The notes under the pieces: model-generated
The model's input: the letters and a program-made list of their open reading frames with translations, nothing else
Databases searched by the model: none
Told to the model about the DNA's origin: nothing
Assembly (NCBI GenBank): GCA_041687455.1
Contig: JAWLBY010000001.1
Span: 186,001-250,000 of the forward strand
Direction: 5' to 3'
Source of the DNA: JAWLBY01 sp041687455
Lineage (GTDB): Bacteria; Pseudomonadota; Gammaproteobacteria; Xanthomonadales; Xanthomonadaceae
Length of the DNA: 64,000 nt
Shown here: in pieces, positions 48,537 through 58,409 of the stretch
How the letters are laid out: the number at the start of each line of letters is the position of its first letter
Position numbering within the stretch: the first letter of the stretch is position 1
Translations under genes and position numbers: made by a program

Positions 48537-50309
48537 TCAGTTCGGCGCGCGCAGCCCGGCGATCCACTCCAGCACGCGCTTCTCGAGCACCGACAGCGGC
48601 ACCGAGCCGGTGCCGAGCACGACGTCGTGGAACGCGCGCAGGTCGAAGCGCTCGCCGAGCTCGCGGGTGGCGCGCTCGCGCAGCTCGGAGATCTTCAACT
48701 GGCCGATCTTGTAGCCGAGCGCCTGGCCCGGCCAGGCGATGTAACGGTCGATCTCGTTGACGATGTCCTGCTCGGTCTTCGGCGCGTTGGCCATGAAGTA
48801 GTCGATCGCCTGCTGCCGGCTCCAGCCCTTGGCATGCATGCCGGTGTCGACGACCAGCCGCACCGCGCGCCACATGTCGTAGGTCAACTGGCCGAAGCGG
48901 TCGTACGGATCGTCGTACAGGCCCATCTCGTAGCCGAGCCGCTCCGCATACAGGCCCCAGCCTTCGCCGTACGCGACCACGTAGCCGGTGCGGCGGAACA
49001 TCGGCTGCTCCGGCAGTTCGAGCCCGTAGGCGAACTGGAAGTGGTGGCCCGGCACCGCCTCGTGCAGCGACAGCGCCGTCATTTCCCACTTCGGACGCAC
49101 TTCCGGCTTGTACAGGTTCACGTAGTAGTAGCCGGCGCGGGTGCCGTCGGCGGCACCGGGCTGGTAGTAGGCAGTGGTAGTGTCCGGCGCGATCGCATCG
49201 GGAATCGCACGGACCCCGTAGGGCAGCCGCGGAATGGTGCGGAATACCTTGACCAGCTCCGGATCGATCCGCTTGGCCAGCGCCTGGTAGGCGGTCAGCA
49301 GTTCCTCCGGGGTCCGGTAGAAGAACTGCGGGTCGCTGCGCAGGTGCTCGAAGAACGCCGCGAGGTCGCCGTCGAAACCGACTTCCTGCCGGATCTTCTC
49401 CATCTCGGCGCGGATCCGCGCGACTTCCTTCAGGCCGATCTGGTGGATCTGCTCCGGCGTCAGGTCGGTGGTCGTGTAGTACGCGGCACGCTGGGCGTAG
49501 AACGCCTCGCCGTTCGGCAGGCTGCTGGCGGCGATGTCGTCGCGGTTGGCTGGCAGGTAGGTATCGTTGAAGAAGGTCTGGAAGCGGCGATAGGCCGGCA
49601 GCACGACGTCGGCGATCAGTTCGCGGCCACGGGCGCGGATCCGCTCGCGATCGGCGGCCGGGATCGAATCCGGGAAGCGCTCGAACGCGCGCCAGAAGCG
49701 GCTCCGTTCCGGATCGTCGGCGACCTGCGCGGCAATCTGCGCCGGAACCCGCTGCATCACCACTTTCGGCGGCACCATGCCGGCCTCGATGCCGGCCTGC
49801 ATCAGTGCGATGGTCTGGTCCATCAGCGTGCCGAACTTCGACAGCCGGGCGAGCCAGGCGTCGTAATCGGCAACCGTCTGCAGCGGCAGCACCTCGAGAA
49901 TCTCGTCGAAGGTCTGGATGCCGCCGCGCTGGTTCAGCGGGATCAGGTGCGCCCGGAACGGCTGCGCGGCCAGCGCCTGCGCGAGTTGCCACTCGAACAC
50001 GTCGTAGTTGATCCGGTCGTTCGGTGCCAGCGCGCTGCGGTCGATCGCGTGCAGCCGCTCGAGCGCGGCGCGGTCGGCGGCCTGGCTGCGCGCGATCGCT
50101 TCGGCCGACAGGTCCGGCAACTGGTCTGCGTAGCGGCGATCGCCGTGGTAACTGGCCGACAGCGGGTCTTCGCGCAGCCCGCGCTGCCATTCGGCTTCGA
50201 ACAGCGTGTTCAGCTCGGCGGACGGATCGGCCGGCTTGGCCAGTGCGGCGAACGGCAGCGCCGCGGCGAGCAGCAATGCGATCGGGGCGGGGGCGAGACG
50301 TCGGATCAT
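48537..50309 (-). CDS. DUF885 family secreted metallopeptidase-like protein
   Basis: 590 residues with a signal peptide (MIRRLAPAPIALLLAAALPF, cleaved near ALA-KP). The zinc-peptidase signature HEAVPGHHFQF near residue 410 is followed by a Glu-rich helix YGEGWGLYAERLGYEMG, which supplies the third ligand in gluzincins. This is the DUF885 family, abundant in xanthomonads and probably exported carboxypeptidases; the substrate is not established. It stands alone between repeat elements. Confidence 0.9.
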   Translation of the reverse strand: MIRRLAPAPIALLLAAALPFAALAKPADPSAELNTLFEAEWQRGLREDPLSASYHGDRRYADQLPDLSAEAIARSQAADRAALERLHAIDRSALAPNDRINYDVFEWQLAQALAAQPFRAHLIPLNQRGGIQTFDEILEVLPLQTVADYDAWLARLSKFGTLMDQTIALMQAGIEAGMVPPKVVMQRVPAQIAAQVADDPERSRFWRAFERFPDSIPAADRERIRARGRELIADVVLPAYRRFQTFFNDTYLPANRDDIAASSLPNGEAFYAQRAAYYTTTDLTPEQIHQIGLKEVARIRAEMEKIRQEVGFDGDLAAFFEHLRSDPQFFYRTPEELLTAYQALAKRIDPELVKVFRTIPRLPYGVRAIPDAIAPDTTTAYYQPGAADGTRAGYYYVNLYKPEVRPKWEMTALSLHEAVPGHHFQFAYGLELPEQPMFRRTGYVVAYGEGWGLYAERLGYEMGLYDDPYDRFGQLTYDMWRAVRLVVDTGMHAKGWSRQQAIDYFMANAPKTEQDIVNEIDRYIAWPGQALGYKIGQLKISELRERATRELGERFDLRAFHDVVLGTGSVPLSVLEKRVLEWIAGLRAPN

Positions 50310-50424
50310 GCGGGCGCTCCGGCGGGGGGAGCGGCCGAGTCTAACCGGGCGGGCAGTGAGCGGACCGTGCGGGCGGCGGCATTGCGGCCGGGCGAGCCTG
50401 GCCTGCGGTGGCGGGGCACCTTCC

Positions 50425-50450
50425 CTGCAGGAGCCGCTTCAGCGGCGACT
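50425..50450. repeat. REP-like element copy
   Basis: Contains CTGCAGGAGCCGCTTCAGCG, one member of a family of GC-rich palindromic units centred on GCTTCAGC that occurs in several intergenic spaces between 50.4 and 55.8 kb. Confidence 0.7.
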
Positions 50451-50484
50451 GCCTGACGATGCGGGCGAGGCGGCCGCGCCCGCC

Positions 50485-50817
50485 TCAGCGCTCCCCGGTC
50501 GTGAAACTCTCGCCGCAGCCGCACTCGCCGGTCGCGTTCGGATTGTGGAACACGAATTCCGAGTTCAGGCCGCGACGGACGAAGTCGATCTCGGTGCCCT
50601 GCACCAGCGGCAGGCTTTGCGCGTCGACGACGACCCGGACGCCGTCCTGCTCGAACACGGTGTCGTCGCGACCGATCTGCTCGGCGACCTCGACGTCGTA
50701 GCCCCAGCCGGAACAGCCGGTGCGCTTGACGCCCAACCGCATGCCGACCAACTCCGGCCGGCCGGCGATGAAATGGCGGACGCGTTCGACGGCGGCGGGG
50801 GTCAGCGTGATCGGCAT
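50485..50817 (-). CDS. iscA: IscA-type iron-sulfur assembly protein
   Basis: 110 residues from MPITLTPAAVERVRHF. The three conserved Cys are in VKRTGCSGWGY and the C-terminal CGCGESF. Sequence is closest to IscA (RLGVKRTGCSGWGY; LNSEFVFHNPN) rather than ErpA. It acts as an A-type carrier that delivers [Fe-S] clusters to apoproteins in the cytoplasm. It is not accompanied by iscS or iscU here, so it is a solitary copy; SufA-like function is possible. Confidence 0.85.
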   Translation of the reverse strand: MPITLTPAAVERVRHFIAGRPELVGMRLGVKRTGCSGWGYDVEVAEQIGRDDTVFEQDGVRVVVDAQSLPLVQGTEIDFVRRGLNSEFVFHNPNATGECGCGESFTTGER

Positions 50818-50844
50818 GGCAATGGTCTGCAGGGATTGGTGTCT

Positions 50845-50920
50845 CTGCGGGAACGGCTTCAGCCGCGATCTCGGGTATCCCGACGGCGCAGGAAGATCGC
50901 GGCTGAAGCCGCTCCTGCAG
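50845..50920. repeat. REP-like inverted pair
   Basis: Arms of 27 bases (50845-50871 and 50894-50920) match with two mismatches around a 22-base spacer; the core is GGCTTCAGCCGCGATCT. It lies between iscA and asnS in a divergent intergenic region. Confidence 0.8.
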
Positions 50921-51079
50921 GGCGCGGTCGCCGATATGGCGGCTTCATCGACCAAGGTAGGGCCGCGGCCGGTGCGATTCAACCGCCGTCCCGGTGCCAT
51001 TCGGATCGGCGGCGCCGCTTTCGCTATCATTCGCCGTTCGCCCCGGCCCCGGGGCGGCTCACGATCGGAGATTCCCCGT

Positions 51080-52480
<1,401 letters not shown>

Positions 52481-52485
52481 CGAGC

Positions 52486-52600
52486 CGGGATTGGGGATCC
52501 GGGATTCGCTGATCAGCGATGCTCGAATCCAGTCCCGACCATGCGTCTGCGTCCGAACCTCGCCGCGAGCGGCTTCACGAATCCCGAATCCCCAATCCCG
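52486..52600. repeat. 23-bp inverted repeat of GGGATTCGGGATT type
   Basis: Arms at 52486-52508 and 52578-52600 match with one mismatch around 69 bases; each contains GGGATTGGGGAT followed by CGGGATTCG. This repeat type is frequent between xanthomonad genes. It follows the asnS stop after five bases. Confidence 0.85.
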
Positions 52601-52612
52601 AGCTGCAACGCC

Positions 52613-52906
52613 ATGCCGATGATCCCGATGTTCCTGCTGCTGCTGTTCACCGGACTCGCTCTGTCCGGCATCGCCGGCTACCTGATCTTCGGTCCGCTGA
52701 CCTACAGGCAGATCGGCGATCGCGGCATGCGGATCGGTGGTCATGCATTTGCGCCGAGCTTCCTGCGCTGGATCATGTCCGGCGCATTCCGGGCCACCCG
52801 CGACAGCGCGATCACCGGGCTGGCGACGCCGGCGCAGATCCTGTGCTGGAGCACCGTGATCGGTGCAATCGGCAGCGGCCTGGTACTGCTGCCGTACGCC
52901 TGGTGA
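52613..52906 (+). CDS. Small membrane protein of unknown function
   Basis: 97 residues from MPMIPMFLLLLFTGLALSG. It has two transmembrane helices (residues about 6-28 and 75-95, ILCWSTVIGAIGSGLVLLPY) with a basic soluble loop between (RQIGDRGMRIGGHAFAP). It has no motif and no known family. It starts directly after the right arm of the 23-bp repeat. Confidence 0.6.
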   Translation: MPMIPMFLLLLFTGLALSGIAGYLIFGPLTYRQIGDRGMRIGGHAFAPSFLRWIMSGAFRATRDSAITGLATPAQILCWSTVIGAIGSGLVLLPYAW

Positions 52907-52944
52907 CGGTCCCGGCACCCGGCGACACGGCAATGGAGATACGA

Positions 52945-53262
52945 ATGAACGACAACGCACGGGTCGAAGCCGAACAGTGGTGGCTCGCCGCGCTCGGCGA
53001 CACGCTGGTCTGGGCCCGGCTGCGGCTGCTCGATTCCGGCATCGCGCTGGTCTTCGACTGCAACGGCGAAACCGTCTCCTACGACTCCGAGGACAGCGCC
53101 CGCGCCTCGCTGCTCGATGCGGAGTACCGCAACTTCGACGGCCTCGACGAAGATGACGCCGCCGACATGGGTTTCGACCTCGCATCGATCGTGCCGCCGA
53201 ATGCGGCGGACGACGAGGCGCTGCGCGAACATATGTTCCTGAAGCTGCCCCGAAGGCAGTAA
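52945..53262 (+). CDS. Small acidic protein of unknown function
   Basis: 105 residues from MNDNARVEAEQWWLAALG; GGAG lies eight bases upstream of the second ATG, which is preferred over the one at 52933. It is strongly acidic (DGLDEDDAADMGFD; DDEALREH), with no signal peptide or motif. It is 38 bases behind the membrane protein and probably co-transcribed. Function unknown. Confidence 0.65.
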   Translation: MNDNARVEAEQWWLAALGDTLVWARLRLLDSGIALVFDCNGETVSYDSEDSARASLLDAEYRNFDGLDEDDAADMGFDLASIVPPNAADDEALREHMFLKLPRRQ

Positions 53263-53268
53263 CGATCT

Positions 53269-53359
53269 CCTGCAGGAGACCGCTTCAGCGGTGACCCCGG
53301 TCGGACATCGCGACACGGCCGGAGAAACTGCGGCCGCCGCTGAAGCGGTCTCCTGCAGG
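53269..53359. repeat. REP-like inverted pair
   Basis: Two perfect 23-base arms (53269-53291 and 53337-53359, CCTGCAGGAGACCGCTTCAG in the left arm) around 45 bases. It lies just upstream of the paiB-like gene and could form a strong stem in its leader. Confidence 0.85.
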
Positions 53360-53386
53360 GGCGGCCCACCTTGCAGGACCACGCCC

Positions 53387-54028
53387 ATGTACCTCCCCCG
53401 TCGCTTCGCCGAAAGCGATCTCGCCGCGCTCGATGCGCTGCTCGCCCGCGACGCCTTCGTCACGCTGATCAGCACCGACGCCGACGGCCTGCCGTTCGCC
53501 AGCCACCTGCCGGTGCTGTACGAGCGCGACGGCGAGCGAGTGCGCTTTCGCGGCCACTGGGCCCGGCCCAATCCGCAGGCCCGCCACGACGGACAGGCGC
53601 TGCTGATCGTGCACGGCCCGCATGCCTACATCTCGCCGAGCTGGTATACCTCTCCGCGCGATCACGTGCCGACCTGGAACTACGGCGTCGCGCATGTGCG
53701 CGGCACGCTGCAGCGGTTCGACGACCGCGAGGCGCTGCGCGAGCTGGTGACGACGCTGTCGGACAAATACGAACGCCCGCTCGGCAGCGACTGGCAGCCG
53801 TCGCACGGCCAGCCCGAATTCGAGAGCGATCTTTCCGCGATCATCGGCTTCGAGCTGATCGCTGCAAAGGTCGACATCAAGTTCAAGCTGAACCAGAACC
53901 ACGATGCCGGCAATGTGCTCGGCGCCGCCGCCGGCCTCGAACGGCTCGGCAACCCGCAGGCCGCTGAAGTCGCCGCGCTGATGCGCGACCGGCTCGCGCG
54001 CCGGCAAACCATGGAGACTCCGGCATGA
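53387..54028 (+). CDS. PaiB-like FMN-binding protein
   Basis: 213 residues. The FMN-binding split barrel is shown by MYLPRRFAESDLAALDALL at the start and SWYTSPRDHVPTWNYGVAHVRG in the middle, the hallmark of the PaiB family; KFKLNQNHDAGN is the conserved C-terminal motif. B. subtilis PaiB is described as a negative transcriptional regulator, but most members are probably flavin enzymes. Its last four bases overlap the SDR gene, so they act together. Confidence 0.9.
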   Translation: MYLPRRFAESDLAALDALLARDAFVTLISTDADGLPFASHLPVLYERDGERVRFRGHWARPNPQARHDGQALLIVHGPHAYISPSWYTSPRDHVPTWNYGVAHVRGTLQRFDDREALRELVTTLSDKYERPLGSDWQPSHGQPEFESDLSAIIGFELIAAKVDIKFKLNQNHDAGNVLGAAAGLERLGNPQAAEVAALMRDRLARRQTMETPA

Positions 54029-54813
54029 ATCTCGACCTGACCGGCAGGCATGCGGTGGTCTGCGGCGCGTCCGAGGGCATCGGCCGCGCGACCGCCAACG
54101 AACTGGCCCGGCTCGGTGCCTCGGTGACCGTGCTCGCGCGGCGCGAGCAGGCGTTGCGTGAGACCGTCGCCAACCTTCGCGACGACGCGCCGGGGCAGCG
54201 GCACGGCTGGATCGCGGTCGACGCGTCCGACACCGACGGCCTGCGCGACAAGCTGCAGTCGCTGGTCTACGGCGCACCGGCACATATTCTGGTCAACAAC
54301 AGCGGTGGCCCGCCGGGCGGACCGCTGGCCGATGCCGGCGTCGACGCGCTGCTGGCAGTGTTCCGCCAGCACCTGCTGGCCGCGCACACGGCACTGCAGG
54401 CGCTGCTGCCGGGCATGCGCGACGCCGGCTACGGCCGCGTCATCAACGTCATCTCGACGTCGGTCAAGGAACCGATCCCGGGCCTCGGCGTCTCGAACAC
54501 GATCCGCGGTGCCGTCGCGAGCTGGGCGAAGACGCTCGCGACCGAACTCGGCCCGCACGGCATCACCGTCAACAACGTCCTGCCCGGCTTCACCGAAACC
54601 GGCCGGCTGTCGAGCCTGATCGCCGCAAAGGCGAAGACCGGCCACACCGACGACGAGACGATCGCCCGCGGCATGCTGGCCAGCGTGCCCGCCGGCCGCT
54701 TCGCATCGCCCGACGAGACCGCGGCGGCGATCGCGTTCCTCGCCTCGCCGGCGGCGGGGTACGTCAACGGGATCAACCTGCCGGTGGATGGCGGGCGGAC
54801 GAAGTCGCTGTAG
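54025..54813 (+). CDS. SDR-family protein lacking the catalytic Tyr-Lys pair
   Basis: 262 residues. The Rossmann motif AVVCGASEGIGRATANEL and NNSGGPPGG (NNAG-equivalent) bind a nucleotide. The site that is Y-x-x-x-K in active SDRs reads VSNTIRGAV, so Tyr is Ser and Lys is Arg. The Ser of the triad is present in NVISTSVKEP. A divergent SDR branch with this change exists and its chemistry is unclear. It overlaps the paiB-like gene and precedes, after a repeat-rich gap, the kynurenine-type genes; a role there is speculative. Confidence 0.85.
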   Translation: MNLDLTGRHAVVCGASEGIGRATANELARLGASVTVLARREQALRETVANLRDDAPGQRHGWIAVDASDTDGLRDKLQSLVYGAPAHILVNNSGGPPGGPLADAGVDALLAVFRQHLLAAHTALQALLPGMRDAGYGRVINVISTSVKEPIPGLGVSNTIRGAVASWAKTLATELGPHGITVNNVLPGFTETGRLSSLIAAKAKTGHTDDETIARGMLASVPAGRFASPDETAAAIAFLASPAAGYVNGINLPVDGGRTKSL

Positions 54814-54857
54814 CGACGAGCCGACGCACGATCCGTGCATGCGCGGCCGCAGCCCCA

Positions 54858-55056
54858 CCTGTGGGAGCTGTTTCAGCCGCAATCTGTTGATTTCGCTTCG
54901 CTCGGCTCACAGCAACAGCGACGGCGACAGCGACAGCTACAGCTACAGCTACAGCTACAGCTACAGCTACAGCTACAGCTACAGCTACAGCTACAGCTAC
55001 AGCTACAGCTACAGCTACAGCCAGAGCGTTTCGTACAGGCCTGCGGCCCGGCCGAG
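54858..55056 (+). repeat. Composite intergenic element, copy 1 (with expanded hexamer array)
   Basis: Begins CCTGTGGGAGC, continues through a degenerate TTCAGCCGC unit, ATTTCGCTTCGCTCGGCTC, the hexamer array, and CCAGAGCGTTTCGTACAGGC. A perfect 14-bp hairpin (GCTACTTTCTCTTG stem, 55056-55089) abuts its end. The same order is found reversed at 55603-55707. Confidence 0.8.
54934..55020 (+). repeat. Hexanucleotide tandem array (CAGCTA)14.5
   Basis: Fourteen and a half identical copies of CAGCTA over 87 bases, preceded by degenerate units (CAGCAA, CAGCGA, CGGCGA, CAGCGA). The other copy of the same element has only one or two such units. Confidence 0.95.
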
Positions 55057-55416
55057 CTACTTTCTCTTGCTTGCCCAAGAGAAAGTAGCCAAAGAGAAGG
55101 GCACCCGGCGTCCGCGCCGGTTGCGCTGCCGGCTTCAAGACAAGCAGCCATCCATGGAGCGACAACCTGCCCGCACTTCCATGTGCGGGCGTTCGGCGGG
55201 TTGTTCCTGCGGAACAACGATTCCCGCCTCACCCTGCGCTAATCGGAAGCGGCCGGCCGGCGCGAACTCGGCCATCCATGGCCTCGAACATGCGCGCCTT
55301 TCCCCGTCCGCTTCCTGCGTTGCTCGGCGCGTGACACGGAATGTTCCGCGGGGAACCGCCGCTGCAAGCATCACGTCCACGCCCCGCGTACCGGTATTCG
55401 GAGCATCGTCCCTGTA

Positions 55417-55477
55417 GAGCGCTTCAGCGGCGACCGAATGGCCATGTAGAAACCTGCGGTCGCCGCTGAAGCGGCTC
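55417..55477. repeat. REP-like inverted pair
   Basis: Arms at 55417-55436 and 55457-55477 (GCTTCAGCGGCGACCG and complement) around about 20 bases, another member of the REP-like family. Confidence 0.75.
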
Positions 55478-55602
55478 CGACACAAAGTGCATGCGCGGAA
55501 CCGTGAACTGGCCGCCGCGATGGGACGACAACGCGGCAATCCCGCGGACCCCGGGAGCCCCTTCTTTGGGGGCACCTTCTTTGGGCACGCAAAGAAAGGT
55601 GC

Positions 55603-55707
55603 CTCGGGCGGGCCGCAGGCCTGTACGAAACGCTCTGGCTGTCGCTGTTGCCGTGAGCCAGAAACGAAGCGAAGTCAGAACATCGCGGCTGAAGCCGCTC
55701 CCACAGG
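55603..55707 (-). repeat. Composite intergenic element, copy 2 (inverted, short array)
   Basis: On the minus strand it reads CCTGTGGGAGCGGCTTCAGC, then TTCGCTTCG, GGCTCACGGCAACAGCGACA, and CCAGAGCGTTTCGTACAGGC, as in copy 1 but without the expanded CAGCTA array. A hairpin (55571-55603, GGCACCTTCTTTG stem) lies at the same relative place as in copy 1. Confidence 0.8.
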
Positions 55708-55824
55708 AGATGCGCGACAGCAGGGCGCGCTGCACTGCGCACGCAGCCACCCGGCTGAAGCCGGTTGCACCGAAAGTCGACATCGCAGCCCACCCCCTCC
55801 CCCGATCGGCTACCCTTTGCGCCC

Positions 55825-57267
55825 ATGCGCAAACTGACCCACCTGATCGGCGGCGAAGCCCGCCCGCCCGCTTCGAACGCCTGGCTCGCCGTCGCCGACC
55901 CGGCGACTGGCGAGCACCTGCTCGATTGCCCGGACGGCGACGCACGCGACGTCGACGCGGCGGTCGCGGCGGCTCAGGCAGCGGCGCCCGGTTGGGCCGC
56001 ACTGCCGGCACCGGAACGGGCGCGCTGGCTCGAGCGGCTGGCCGATGCGCTGGAGGCACGGATCGACGTCTTCGCGCGTGCCGAGTCGCAGGACGCCGGC
56101 AAGCCGCTGGCTCTCGCGCGCGAAATCGAGATCCCGCGGGCGGTGGCGAACCTGCGTTTCTTCGCCTCGGCAGCGATCCAGTTCGCCAGCGAATGCCATC
56201 ACGGCCACGCCGGGCTGAACTACACGTTGCGGATGCCGCTCGGCGTGGTCGCTTGCATCAGTCCGTGGAACCTGCCGCTGTACCTGTTCACCTGGAAGAT
56301 CGCGCCGGCACTCGCGGCCGGCAACGCGGTGGTCGCCAAGCCGAGCGAGGTCACGCCGTTGACCGCCGCGATGCTCGGCGAGCTGAGCCGCGAGATCGGA
56401 TTTCCGCCCGGCGTGCTGAACATCGTGCATGGGCTCGGCCCGAAGGTCGGCCAGGCGCTGGTCGAGCACCCGCGGGTCGCGGCGATCGGCTTCACCGGCA
56501 GCACCGCGGTCGGCCGGCGGATTGCCGCGCATTGCGGGCCGGCGCTGAAGAAGGTCTCGCTCGAACTCGGCGGCAAGAATCCGACCATCGTGTTCGCCGA
56601 CGCGCCGCGCGACAAGCTGATCGATACGCTGGTCCGGGCGAGCTTCCAGAACAGCGGCCAGATCTGCCTGTGCGGTTCGCGGCTGCTGATCGAGCGCGGC
56701 GTGTACGACGAGATCCGCGACGCCTTCGTCGAACGGGTTCGCGCGCTGCGGGTCGGCGATCCGCTCGATGCCGCCACCGATCTCGGCCCGCTGGTGTCGC
56801 GGGCGCATTACGACAAGGTGCTCGATTACCTCGCACTGGCGAAATCCGAAGGCGGCCGGGTGCTGGCCGGTGGCGATGCGCTGCGTCCGCACGGCCGCTG
56901 CGAGCAGGGCTGGTTCGTCGCGCCGACCGTGATCGAGAATCTCGGCCCGCGCTGCCGGACCAATACCGAGGAAGTGTTCGGCCCGCTGGTCACGCTGCAG
57001 CCGTTCGACGACGAGGCCGAGGCGCTGGCGCTCGCCAACGCGGTGCCGTACGGCCTCGCCGCCAGCGTCTGGACCGGCGACCTGCGCCGGGCGCACCGGA
57101 TGGCCGCTGCGATCGAGGCCGGCATCGTCTGGATCAACTGCTGGCTGATGCGCGACCTGCGCACGCCGTTCGGCGGCGTCAAGCAGTCCGGCAGCGGTCG
57201 CGAGGGCGGCTGGGAAGCGATGCGATTCTTCACCGAACCGAAAAACGTCTGTATCGACCTGTCATGA
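55825..57267 (+). CDS. 2-aminomuconate 6-semialdehyde dehydrogenase
   Basis: 480 residues of the aldehyde dehydrogenase family. NAD site GFTGSTAVGRRIA, Glu in SLELGGKNPTIV and catalytic Cys in NSGQICLCGSR are intact. Sequence is of the hydroxymuconic/aminomuconic semialdehyde group. With the RidA-type deaminase and 3-hydroxyanthranilate dioxygenase nearby, it most likely oxidises 2-aminomuconate semialdehyde in tryptophan/kynurenine catabolism. It overlaps the carbonic anhydrase gene by four bases. Confidence 0.88.
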   Translation: MRKLTHLIGGEARPPASNAWLAVADPATGEHLLDCPDGDARDVDAAVAAAQAAAPGWAALPAPERARWLERLADALEARIDVFARAESQDAGKPLALAREIEIPRAVANLRFFASAAIQFASECHHGHAGLNYTLRMPLGVVACISPWNLPLYLFTWKIAPALAAGNAVVAKPSEVTPLTAAMLGELSREIGFPPGVLNIVHGLGPKVGQALVEHPRVAAIGFTGSTAVGRRIAAHCGPALKKVSLELGGKNPTIVFADAPRDKLIDTLVRASFQNSGQICLCGSRLLIERGVYDEIRDAFVERVRALRVGDPLDAATDLGPLVSRAHYDKVLDYLALAKSEGGRVLAGGDALRPHGRCEQGWFVAPTVIENLGPRCRTNTEEVFGPLVTLQPFDDEAEALALANAVPYGLAASVWTGDLRRAHRMAAAIEAGIVWINCWLMRDLRTPFGGVKQSGSGREGGWEAMRFFTEPKNVCIDLS

Positions 57268-57962
57268 GCGAACCCACCGCGATCGAGAACCTGCTGTCGC
57301 GCAACCGCGACTGGGCGGCGCGCATGCGGGCGGAAAACCCGAAGTTCTTCCGCAGCCTGTCGCAGCAGCAGGCACCGAAATTCCTCTGGATCGGCTGCTC
57401 CGACTCGCGGGTGCCGGCCAATCAGGTCACCGGCCTGCAGCCGGGCGAGGTGTTCGTCCACCGCAACATCGCCAATGTCGTCGTGCATGCCGACCTCAAT
57501 GCGTTGTCGGTGATGCAGTTCGCGGTCGACCTGCTGCGCGTGCGGCACATCATCGTCTGCGGCCACTACGGCTGCAGCGGCGTGCATGCGGCGATGTCGG
57601 GCACCCGGGTCGGGCTGGCCGACAACTGGCTGCGGCACGTCGGCGACGTCGCGCTCAAGCACGCCGCGCTGCTCGAGGACGTCGAACTCGATGCGCTGCG
57701 CCACGCGCGGCTGTGCGAGCTGAACGCGATCGAACAGGTCGTCAATGTCTGCCAGAGCACCGTCGTGCAGGACGCCTGGGCGCGCGGCCAGGAACTGTCG
57801 GTGCATGCGTGGATCTACGGCCTGCACGACGGCCTGATCCGCGAACTCGGCATGGGCATCGACCGCCCGGACGACCTCGCCCCGGCCTACGCCGCCGCGC
57901 TCGAGGCGATCCGCGGCGGCGAACGACTCGAACACTCGCAGAAACTGGCCCCACGCCGATGA
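57264..57962 (+). CDS. can: Beta-class carbonic anhydrase
   Basis: 232 residues. Zinc ligands Cys45 (with Asp47, Arg49) in WIGCSDSRV, His101 and Cys104 in CGHYGCSGV. It matches E. coli Can-type enzymes in length. It interconverts CO2 and bicarbonate in the cytoplasm. It is sandwiched with four-base overlaps between two aminomuconate pathway genes, so it is co-transcribed with them. Confidence 0.95.
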   Translation: MSEPTAIENLLSRNRDWAARMRAENPKFFRSLSQQQAPKFLWIGCSDSRVPANQVTGLQPGEVFVHRNIANVVVHADLNALSVMQFAVDLLRVRHIIVCGHYGCSGVHAAMSGTRVGLADNWLRHVGDVALKHAALLEDVELDALRHARLCELNAIEQVVNVCQSTVVQDAWARGQELSVHAWIYGLHDGLIRELGMGIDRPDDLAPAYAAALEAIRGGERLEHSQKLAPRR

Positions 57963-58387
57963 GCAGCATCCACACCGATACCGCGCCCGCCCCGGTCGGC
58001 GCCTACCCGCATGCACGCCGCGTCGGCGACCTCGTGTTCCTGTCCGGCATCGGCCCGCGCACGCCGGGCAGCAATGCGATTCCCGGCAACGAATACGACG
58101 CCGACGGCCGCCTCACCGGCTACGACATCGAAGCGCAGACCCGCTCGGTGTTCGCCAACGTGCGCGCCGTGCTCGAAGCGAGCGGCTGCCGCTGGGAGGA
58201 CCTGGTCGACGTGACCGTCTACCTGACCGACATGGCACGCGACTTCGGTCGCTACAACACGATCTGGGCCGAGTTCTTCCCAGATCCGGCCAGCGCACCG
58301 TGCCGGACCACGCTCGGCATCACCGCGTTGCCGACGCCGATCGCGATCGAACTGAAGTGCGTCGCGGCCGCGCGCGGCCAACCGTAA
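57959..58387 (+). CDS. RidA-family 2-aminomuconate deaminase
   Basis: 142 residues, the RidA/YjgF trimer fold (AGDLVFLSG-like VGDLVFLSGIGPRTPG; LVDVTVYLTDM; PCRTTLGITALPTP with the conserved Arg). Context with aminomuconate semialdehyde dehydrogenase, and the insert GNEYDADGRLTGYDIEAQTR common to 2-aminomuconate deaminases, point to that role over the general RidA imine hydrolase. Confidence 0.85.
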   Translation: MSSIHTDTAPAPVGAYPHARRVGDLVFLSGIGPRTPGSNAIPGNEYDADGRLTGYDIEAQTRSVFANVRAVLEASGCRWEDLVDVTVYLTDMARDFGRYNTIWAEFFPDPASAPCRTTLGITALPTPIAIELKCVAAARGQP

Positions 58388-58409
58388 GCGTCGTCGCCGG
58401 CCTCAGCGC

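Larger units (their letters stand above)
54814..55824. other. Repeat-rich intergenic region
   Basis: About 1 kb with no supported gene. Long open frames here encode only dipeptide repeats (SY, QL or AV) from the hexamer array. It holds two inverted copies of a composite element, the hexamer array, REP units and several hairpins, and the promoter of the dehydrogenase gene. Confidence 0.8.

Noticed and set aside
54773..55417. Open frames encoding (SY)n, (QL)n and (AV)n
   Set aside because: They are translations of the CAGCTA hexamer array and its flanks, with no ribosome binding site and no homology.
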